A stretch of 64,000 nucleotides of DNA. Origin: Dicaeum eximium (Eukaryota > Chordata > Aves > Passeriformes > Dicaeidae). Below, piece after piece: positions 57,701-64,000 of this stretch. The stretch lies in the NCBI GenBank assembly GCA_013396995.1, contig VWZP01010551.1, positions 1-64,000 on the forward strand. The letters are read 5' to 3'. A program made the position numbers and the translations under genes. Below the pieces are notes generated by a model, which saw nothing but the letters and a program-made list of their open reading frames with translations, made no database searches and had not been told where the DNA came from. Position 1 is the first letter of the stretch. Every line of letters starts with the position of its first letter.

Positions 57701-60700
57701 TTCCTTGGGATGTTGTAACCCAAGTAGAAGGAGGTAAAGGTGTAGTGGAAAAGCAACATGACCGACTCCATGCAGCTTCTTGCTGTGACAAAGGGACACC
57801 TAGTTCAGCATGAAATATTTATCAGCCACAGCTGCCTCTCTGTGAGCACTGTGGAAATGAAGGGGATGGAGCAGCAGGAGGAAGCTGGGAATGAGAGGGA
57901 AAACACTTGGTGAAAACTGAGGTTTGTCTTCTTTTAATCCGTGTTGTTGCAGGGGAGCTGATGATGAGTCTCCTGTGGTATTACAGACCAGAGCACACTC
58001 AGGGAGGCCGCAACCCCAGCATGCATCAGGTGAGTCTGGATGGAGGCAGGGCATCCCGGGCTGTCTGTGCTTCTGCAGGAAGAGGGGACTGCCCCAACAT
58101 CTCCCTGCATTCCTGGGTGGCCTCAAGCTGAGTATGGTGGAGTGCTCTTGGCTGTGATGCATCTGTTGCCAGATGTGTTGAGCGGTGGTGTCCTGTAGTT
58201 GGGCTTTTCCCCCAGATTTGTTGTCCTGTGGAGAAAATCTGGACTCTTAAAAAAGCTGCTGAGCTCCTTGTGTGGAGGCTTTAACAGAAACTGCTGAGTG
58301 TTGATGTTTGTCCCTTTAATCTGAGAAAATTCCACATATTAAGTAAAAAGTAATTTTTACTTTTACCTTAAGAATAAGGAAGAATAAGTTTATACTGAAT
58401 CAAGATCAAACACCTTTCCAAAAGTGTATTCTAATTCCTACAGAACTGCAGAGCCTGATGCAAAAGCTCCTGCTGCCATTTTACAGGAAATCAAAGTGCC
58501 TGTGTCATGTGCTGCCTTTTAATAAATCCCTTAATCTGCTTCCTAAACTCCAGAAATACGTTAGTTTTGTACAGAAACGTGGATGCATCATCCTTGCCCT
58601 GCATAGATTTATGATGAGAACTAAAGTCTGACTTGAGGATGCTGTGCCAGGATAATGGAGTTGCTTTTTAGAGAAAAAATCACTGTGAATCACTGTGACT
58701 TCACGCCTTGCTCTGCTTTGCATGGGCTTGTGTTGGGTGACAGAATAAGCTGGTTTTAACTGAGAGTGAAGAATTCACTGCTGTGTTCAACCCAATTTGA
58801 AACACTTGATGCTTCTTAATTTCTATTACTTTTTTAATAAAAAGGGAGGGAGGGTTTGAGAGTGGGACTCAGGAGCAGCCAGAGAATTGTAACTGCCTGG
58901 TTTGCAGGGCACAGGTGAGTTTCTAAACCAAAAGGTGGCACTTTATAAATGAAAGGTGAGTGCATCCAGTTGCATTTGAGTCCAGGGAGAATGCTAGGAG
59001 GAGTTAAGCCAGGTTTTCGCAAACCCATTTAAATTACACAATTCTTCAAACAAGAGAGAGCTTGGGCTGAGGGCTGGGCCAGGCTTGCTAGGGTGACTCA
59101 GGTAGTTTTGACTCAAGGAGTAAACCAGAACCCCAAGGTGCAGAAGACAGGTGCGGCATTCCCAGTGTCCCTGATCAACCCTGTCCCCAGATGTTCATCC
59201 TCTTGTGAGTTTTCCCTTCCAGCAAAGGAGAAATGGAGCCTGCAGGGAATGCTTCCAGACTTCTGCAGGGTATCTGTGTTCCCAGAAATCATCTCTGCTG
59301 ATCTAACCATACCTGAAATTCTTCTCAGTGGCTCTGTCCGGGTTACCCTGTGTATAACCAATCCTGCCTACTGGAGAGCCAAATTCCCTAAATTATTCTG
59401 GGAAAAATGGAAGAGAAGTTGGCCAATAGGGGTTGTAGCCGCTCCTCCTTGGATGTGTTCAAGGCCAAGTTGGATGGGGCTTGAAGCAACCTGGCCTAGT
59501 GGAAGGTGTCCCTGCCCATGGCAGGGGGTGGAACGAGATAATCCTTAAGGTCCCTACCAACTCAAACCATTCCAGGATTCTATTCCATGATTCTGAAAAA
59601 GGCTGTTGCTGCTTCTCTCACTAAACGAGCCTTTTTAATTGAATCGGGAGGAGGAAGTGATTGGACAAGAAGGGTTTCCTTAAGTTTTGATATAAAGATG
59701 GATTAGAGAATCCATCTTTAGGGAGGAAAGGGGAGACCGAGGGGTGCAGCCAGCCATGGCCTTGCTGCTGAAGAGCATTGTGACATTGGAAATTCATGTG
59801 ATATTGGAGCACTCAGTCTCACAAAATGTGCTGGGCAGGTTGAGATGGTGAGAGAGTCAATGCTTTGCTCACTGTTGCTGGATAAAAATGTGCACAGGGC
59901 ATGCGGCAGGTGCCTGGGTTATGTGGGACACTGGCTCTGCAGAGTATTCACCATGGGCATGCTTTAGTGAGGTGATGGGTGAAGGTGCAGAGCTCGCCCT
60001 TCCCTCTCTGGGTGAGTGAGGGTGTGGAGCTGGCCGTGCCTCCCGGAGCTCCGGGGCAGCTGGGTGACCTGTCCCCTCCCCTCTTCGCACAGAATGAGAT
60101 CTTTGCGTCGCGGCACCAGGATGAGAACAGCGTCGCCTGCATCGAGGAGAAGTGCTACGTGCTGACCTTCGCAGAGTACTGCAGGTAGGTGGAGCTCCGA
60201 GCCTGCTGCACTTCCCAAACCTCCTCCTGCCTCCACCTTCTCTCACCCTGGCCATTTCCAGCCAGCCCAGCTGTGGCTGGAGCTGGGATAGTGACACTAG
60301 CTCTGCTGCAGACTGGGGGCTTCTCCTACTCCAGATCCATTACATGTCTGGCTTGTATAGGATCATGGAATTGTTTAGGTTGGAAAAGACCCTTAAGATA
60401 TCAAGTCCAGCTGTTCACCTGGAACTGCCAAGGCCACCACTGACCCTTGTCCCAAAGTGCTACATCTACACAGCTTTTAAACCCCTCCAGGGATGGTGAC
60501 TCCACCACAGCCTGTTCCAAGGCCTGACCACCCTTTCCCTGAAGGAATTTTCCCAATATCTAACCTAAACCTCCCCTGGTGTGACTTGAGGCTGCTTCCT
60601 CTCAACCTGTCCTTTGTTCCCTGGGAGCAGAGCCTGACAGCCTCTGGCTGCACCCTCCTATCAGGGAATTGTGGAGAGCCAGAAGGTGCCCCCTTAGCTT

Positions 60701-62551
60701 CCTTTTCTCCAGGCTGAGCCACCCCAGCTTCCTCAGCTGTTCCTAGTGCTCCAAACCTTCCCCAGCCTCTTGTGCTCCTCTCAAGGGACTCCCAAATACT
60801 GACACTTGTATGACCACTGCATGTGGTTTCAAGGAAGACAGGAACAGGTGTGCAGGAAAACATGGAACTTGGAGCTAAAAGCTAAGTGAGCTAGGTAGAG
60901 ATCCTATATATCCATCCTTTGTGGGACGCAGGTGCCAGACTACCCAAAAACCTGCTGATACAAGTGCCACTGTTTGTGCTGGACACCGTATCCTGGGATT
61001 TTGGCAGCAGCACCCCTTGGAGCAGTGATTTGGGTTTGAGAACTTCCAAGCATCCTTATTTCAGCCTGCCATCCTGTGATGGATATATACAGGGCTGAAG
61101 AAAAATAGGGATTGAATGGGCACAAACCCATAATGCAAACCAGTGCTTTAAATCTCTTCAGTTCTGCTGGGTGCATCTCATGGTCTGTGCAGCCCTGCCA
61201 CGGAGGGGATGCCTGAGGCCTCCTCCTCAGCCTGCTCCTTGCCCAGGGCTCTGCTCTTGGAATTTCTAAAAACAAACTGGTGTACAAACTCTTTAGAAGT
61301 TGAATTTTGATCCTTCTTTTGAGAACAAAACAAAAAAACCCCAAACAAACAAAAACCCCAAACAAACAAAAAAATACCAACCTAAGCCCAACAATAACAA
61401 ACCAAATCCAACCAAACAAAATCCCCCATCCCCAAGCTTTGGATCAAAGCAGTTCTTTTTCATTCTAACACCCCAGCCTTCTGGAACAGCTACTGGCAGG
61501 AATTTTTTCATGCTCTTGTGGGTCAGGTCACCTTTGAGAGATGTTCCCTGAAGGCATCCTGAATTCTGTGTTTTCCTAAACATTGATGCATAAGCATGTA
61601 TTAGAGGCTAATTAACAAAAATGAGACCAAAGCAGTAAAAACAAGGTGGTTAATTGCTACAATCTTTGGTGCTGTATGATATCCAGCAGTATGGAAATAC
61701 AAACTTGTGTTGCTTCCTGCAGGAGTTCTCTTTGAACAAAACTTTGTTCACATTCCTTCCCTTCCCCTTATCCTCCAGCAGCTGCAGTTGTGGCTCCCAG
61801 CAGGTCACAGGCAGCAGGAGAGGGAATGAGTTCATGGTCCCCAGCACAGGAAGGACAGAGACCTGTTGGAGCGAGTCCAGAGGAGGCCATCAAGTTGATC
61901 AGAGGGATGGAGCACCTCTCCTGTGAGGAAAGGCTGAGAGAATAGGGATTGTTCATCTTGAAAAAGTGAAAGCTTTGGAGTGACCTAATTTCCCCTTCCA
62001 GTACCTCAAGGGAGCCTACAGGAAAAATGGATAAAGACTGTTTACAAGGGCCTGAAGTGCCAGGACAAGGGGGAATGGCTTCATGCTGCCAAAGGGCAGG
62101 GATAGATGGAATATTAGTAATAAGTTCTTCCCTATGAGGGTGGTGAGGCCCTGGATCAGAGAAGCTCTGGCTGCCCCATCCCTGGCAGGGTCCAAGGCCA
62201 GGTTGGATGGAGCTTGGAGCAACCTGGGCTAGTGGAAGGTGGAACCTAATGAAAGGTTCCCGCCCTTGGCAGGGGGTGGGACTGGATGTGCCTTAATGTC
62301 CCTTCCAACCCAAAGCATTCCAGGATCTTCTGATAACTCTTCTGATGTGATTTCCCTGCAGATTTTGTGCCTTGGCAAAGCGTCGAGTCGAAGGGATCCC
62401 AGGCAGGAAAACCATCATGGTTCCTCCCTCAGAAGAGTATTCCACCCCTCTGCACCGCAAGGTGCCCGAGGACACGGACCCCGAGCTGGTTTTCCTCTGT
62501 CGTCACGTCTACGACTTCAGGCACGGGCGCATCCTGAAGAACCCGCAGTAG
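50121..62551 (+). CDS. BAHD1: Bromo adjacent homology domain-containing protein 1 (6 coding exons)
   Basis: BAHD1 is a nuclear scaffold that promotes heterochromatin and gene silencing. The family is known to work with HP1, MBD1 and histone deacetylases, and its BAH domain reads H3K27me3. The coding segments are 50121-51747, 54873-55234, 56830-56989, 57953-58029, 60093-60184 and 62362-62551: 2508 nt, 835 residues plus TAG, against about 780 in human (from memory). The start MTHARKK matches the human MTHTRRK start, 17 nt after the acceptor AG at 50102-50103. The first two-thirds is low-complexity and rich in Pro, Ser and basic residues. It has two RLASLNA motifs (residues about 163-169 and 266-272) and a conserved Tyr/Gly/Pro-rich stretch. 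The BAH domain fills roughly residues 679-834 and ends at the protein's C terminus (HGRILKNPQ). The intact frame, conserved splice phases and BAH core leave little doubt. Confidence 0.97.
52125..52127 (+). other. BAHD1: Stop codon of the BAHD1 exon 2 read-through frame
   Basis: If the exon 2 donor (51748-51749) is not used, the BAHD1 frame continues for 126 codons to this TAG. AATAAA lies 245 nt further on. The product would keep the N-terminal region and lack the BAH domain. Only the open frame and the signal are seen; use is inferred. Confidence 0.3.
52373..52378 (+). promoter_or_regulatory. Candidate intronic poly(A) signal AATAAA in BAHD1 intron 2
   Basis: AATAAA 626 nt after the exon 2 donor, followed by a G/T-rich stretch (GGAGTGGTGAGGGG and AAATGTTGTT). 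It is suitable for an exon 2-terminated transcript. Confidence 0.35.
53881..53922. repeat. Microsatellite (GATT)n then (GAT)n
   Basis: About five GATT units followed by about five GAT units in BAHD1 intron 2. Confidence 0.95.
54873..55234 (+). CDS. BAHD1: BAHD1 coding exon 3
   Basis: A 362-nt exon encoding EGCKSLDQLNLTIPVAGHPA through TNGWIPVGTACEKAVYVV. It is mostly a Pro/Ser-rich linker. The block CPVPSVPPAAEPVPHLQTP is nearly identical to human as I recall it. The last 20 residues lead into the BAH domain. The acceptor is TTCCCTTAG and the donor GTG|GTAGGT. Confidence 0.95.
56830..56989 (+). CDS. BAHD1: BAHD1 coding exon 4, start of BAH domain
   Basis: A 160-nt exon encoding NEPEPAMRKSYQAVERDGEI, then IRVRDTVLLKSGPRKKSMPY and VAKISALWEDPKT. 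This is the first half of the BAH fold, with the IRVRDTVLL strand and PYVAKI strand typical of the domain. The acceptor is TGTGTGCAG and the donor G|GTACTG. Confidence 0.96.
57953..58029 (+). CDS. BAHD1: BAHD1 coding exon 5, BAH core
   Basis: A 77-nt exon encoding GELMMSLLWYYRPEHTQGGR and NPSMHQ. LLWYYRPEH is the hallmark of the BAH domain and supplies aromatic residues for methyl-lysine recognition in H3K27me3-reading members. The acceptor is GTTGTTGCAG and the donor CAG|GTGAGT. Confidence 0.96.
59420..59594 (+). mobile_element. CR1 LINE fragment, 3' end
   Basis: AAGGCCAAGTTGGATGGGGC, AAGCAACCTGGCCTAGTGGA, AGGTGTCCCTGCCCATGGC and CCAGGATTCTATTCCATGAT. In BAHD1 intron 5. Confidence 0.95.
60093..60184 (+). 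CDS. BAHD1: BAHD1 coding exon 6, BAH domain
   Basis: A 92-nt exon encoding NEIFASRHQDENSVACIEEK and CYVLTFAEYC. ELFxSxHxDxNxVxxIxxKC is the conserved BAH segment. The acceptor is CTTCGCACAG and the donor AG|GTAGGT. Confidence 0.96.
60357..60800 (-). mobile_element. CR1 LINE fragment, about 440 bp
   Basis: Reverse CR1: TAGGATCATGGAATTGTTTA, GATGGTGACTCCACCACAGC, CCTGGTGTGACTTGAGGC, TTTTCTCCAGGCTGAGCCAC and CTCAGCTGTTCCTAGTGCTC. One of the two longest pieces in the window; in BAHD1 intron 6. Confidence 0.95.
61316..61430. repeat. A/C-rich simple repeat
   Basis: About 115 bases of AAAC, AACAAACAAA and CCCC/CCAAA units with almost no G on the + strand, in BAHD1 intron 6. Confidence 0.9.
61840..62345 (+). 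mobile_element. CR1 LINE fragment, about 500 bp, ending at the BAHD1 exon 7 acceptor
   Basis: CR1 order is followed: GAGTCCAGAGGAGGCCATCA, GGATGGAGCACCTCTCCTGT, GAGGAAAGGCTGAGAGAAT, TTCCCTATGAGGGTGGTGAG, CAAGGCCAGGTTGGATGGAG and CCTTCCAACCCAAAGCATTC. The degenerate octamer tail (TTCTGATA, then TTCTGATG) reaches within about 15 nt of the BAHD1 exon 7 acceptor. Confidence 0.95.
62362..62551 (+). CDS. BAHD1: BAHD1 terminal coding exon 7, end of BAH domain
   Basis: A 190-nt exon encoding RFCALAKRRVEGIPGRKTI, MVPPSEEYSTPLHRKVPED, TDPELVFLCRHVYDFRHGR and ILKNPQ, then TAG at 62549-62551. The CRHVYDFRHGRILKNPQ end closes the BAH fold. The acceptor is TTTCCCTGCAG, and the sequence immediately upstream is the 3' tail of a CR1 fragment. 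Confidence 0.96.
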
Positions 62552-62739
62552 CACAGCCCTTCCGTTGGAGCACAGCGGGAGCAGGCGGCACCAGGGCGCC
62601 CATGGCCTGGGACACCTGTGCACTCTCACCCACCTCATGCTGCTGCAGGTGGGAGCGCCCGGCGCTCCGTCCTGGGACTCGGGAGTGTGCGAGGAGTGGA
62701 GCCCGTGGAGGGAGGCAGCAGTTGAAAGCACAGCACTTC

Positions 62740-62745
62740 ATTAAA
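62740..62745 (+). promoter_or_regulatory. Candidate poly(A) signal ATTAAA, BAHD1
   Basis: Variant hexamer 189 nt after the stop codon, about 28 nt before the canonical AATAAA at 62774. Confidence 0.3.
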
Positions 62746-62773
62746 AACATAAATGAAAATATATACGTAAAAA

Positions 62774-62779
62774 AATAAA
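62774..62779 (+). promoter_or_regulatory. Candidate poly(A) signal AATAAA, BAHD1
   Basis: The only canonical AATAAA I see after the BAHD1 stop within the window, with T/G-containing sequence (ATATATGTATAT) just downstream. It would give a short 3' UTR of about 250 nt; a longer UTR ending beyond the window is possible. Confidence 0.4.
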
Positions 62780-62785
62780 TATATG

Positions 62786-62829
62786 TATATAGATATAGGG
62801 ATTTGCATAAGTAAATCTATATCTATATA
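62786..62829. repeat. 13-bp perfect inverted repeat (AT-rich hairpin)
   Basis: TATATAGATATAG at 62786-62798 is the exact reverse complement of CTATATCTATATA at 62817-62829, with an 18-nt loop. It lies just after the AATAAA at 62774 and could fold in DNA or RNA. Confidence 0.8.
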
Positions 62830-63833
62830 TGTATGTAGAGCTGCATCTATTGGGAGGGTTTGCAGGGGATAAAAGCCAGGAAGCAATGCAGAGCTATGGC
62901 TGGGGGAACAGCAGGAAGGTGCAGGAGGGATGTGTCAGTGCAGTGTTTGTTGAGTCTGGCTGGGACAGTCGGTGGTTTTTGGGCCCTGAACTGAGCTCAG
63001 TTCTTGGCAGAGCACAGGAGGGTCTCCTTGGTCCTGCAGGACAGACTCTGAGGATTTCCACAATGAGAGCTTCAAAATACAGCTTTGGGAGCTGTCTGGG
63101 TGCAGCGTGGCTTTGTGTCATGCTTGGATAGGTGTTGCTCCACCAGTGTTGCTTCCACCAGGGGAAGAGGTGACCCCTGTTCTCCCTCGTCTTTTCCATC
63201 CCCTCACTTCTCTGCTCTGTGATTCACCACCTAGACTGGGGCTTGGAGCCTGCTCCATGGTGGACCAGAGGGAGCTGGCAATGTGGCAGATGTCACACCC
63301 CAGTGTAGGGTTAGAGCTGGTCCTGTCCCAGGTGTCCTGACCGAGGCCACAGGATCCTGTGCCCCATCCCCAAGGCCCAGCACTCACCAGGACTTATCAC
63401 TTGGAAGCTTGGAGCTCACAAAGTGGGCTCTGCTGGGGAGAACCATGTTTCCTCTTCTCTTCTGAGTGAGGCCTCTTCCTCTGAGGCTCCCTGAGCCCTG
63501 GATTTTCTCTTTCTTCCCCGTTTGTTTCCTGTAATGTAGTTTACAGACCCTGCTTATCCCCGTGTGTCTGCAGTGGGAAGAAGCCAGAGGGGGAAGTGGC
63601 AAACCCTTTTCTTGAGTGTTTTTGGCTTTTTAAAATTCCTTTGCTATGTGACTGTCCTGATTCTGGGAGTGCTGTTGAAGCCATCAGCAGCCTCTCCCCC
63701 TCCAAACTCATCCCAGTGTCCGAGCAAGCTCACCAAAGTGGCTTTGTGGTTCCTGAAAGGACCTGAGCATCGGGAAAGGATTCGCGTGGACCATGCGAGC
63801 CCTGCAGGTCCTGCCTCTTGCCTTACCTGTACA

Positions 63834-63869
63834 GATCCCAGACAGACCTGAGATCCCAGACAGACCTTA
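63834..63869. repeat. 18-bp tandem duplication
   Basis: GATCCCAGACAGACCTGA is followed directly by a copy that differs at one base. Confidence 0.9.
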
Positions 63870-64000
63870 GCTTATCTCAATGCTAACCTGGAATTAATCC
63901 CAAAGCAAACCAAAGGACAGTGTCACATCCTGGGGAGTCACTGCACCAGGCTGGGAGCCCAGCCTGAGATTGCACTAATGAACAGCAGGACCAACCCCGT

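Larger units (their letters stand above)
51748..62361 (+). other. BAHD1: BAHD1 introns 2-6
   Basis: Introns lie at 51748-54872, 55235-56829, 56990-57952, 58030-60092 and 60185-62361, all GT-AG. They hold a GATT/GAT microsatellite (53881-53922) in intron 2, a CR1 piece in intron 5, and two large CR1 pieces plus an A/C-rich simple repeat in intron 6. No nested gene is visible; the 197-codon antisense frame over exon 3 is a shadow of BAHD1. Confidence 0.8.
62552..64000 (+). other. BAHD1: BAHD1 3' UTR and downstream sequence
   Basis: After the stop codon there is about 200 bp of G+C-rich sequence, an AT-rich patch with poly(A) signals and a hairpin (62740-62835), then ordinary sequence with an 18-bp tandem repeat at 63834-63869. 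No further gene starts before the window ends. Confidence 0.6.

Noticed and set aside
1..64000. Search for an undescribed defence, toxin or mobile-cargo system
   Set aside because: The window is ordinary avian nuclear DNA with two conserved housekeeping/chromatin genes and old transposon fragments; nothing supports such a system.

Overview
The window is vertebrate nuclear DNA, almost certainly from a bird and probably a songbird (passerine). The evidence is about 21 fragments of the CR1 LINE family that dominates bird genomes, plus one solo retroviral LTR of a type I recognise from passerine genomes. Genes have short exons, introns up to about 19 kb and CpG-rich promoters. No bacterial, phage, CRISPR or mobile-cargo system is present, and I found no tRNA or rRNA gene.

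Layout. (1) 1-2699: edge of a CpG-rich segment followed by intron-like sequence; the first exon of IVD is not visible and probably lies upstream of base 1. (2) 2700-13333, + strand: eleven coding exons of IVD (isovaleryl-CoA dehydrogenase, mitochondrial leucine catabolism), giving 375 residues that run without interruption to the stop codon. (3) 13334 to about 15280: IVD 3' untranslated region and candidate poly(A) signals. (4) About 15300-30400: intergenic, with a 1079-bp solo LTR flanked by a 5-bp target-site duplication, and several CR1 pieces. (5) About 30410-31330: a CpG island broken by 141 Ns, the best candidate for the BAHD1 promoter and its non-coding first exon. (6) About 31.3-50.1 kb: a long stretch read as BAHD1 intron 1, with CR1 pieces, a probable retroposed 3' end and several unexplained AT-rich, conserved-looking blocks. 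(7) 50121-62551, + strand: six coding exons of BAHD1 (bromo-adjacent-homology heterochromatin repressor), 835 residues. (8) 62552-64000: BAHD1 3' untranslated and downstream sequence with an AT-rich hairpin.

IVD followed by BAHD1 on the same strand matches the order at human 15q15.1 (from memory). The two genes are functionally unrelated neighbours: one is a mitochondrial flavoenzyme, the other a nuclear chromatin scaffold. All 17 coding exons keep frame and phase across their junctions. The points most worth a second look are a GC-AG intron in IVD, a CR1 tail that appears to supply the branch-point region for the last BAHD1 exon, an open read-through of BAHD1 exon 2 into a possible intronic poly(A) site, and the solo LTR.
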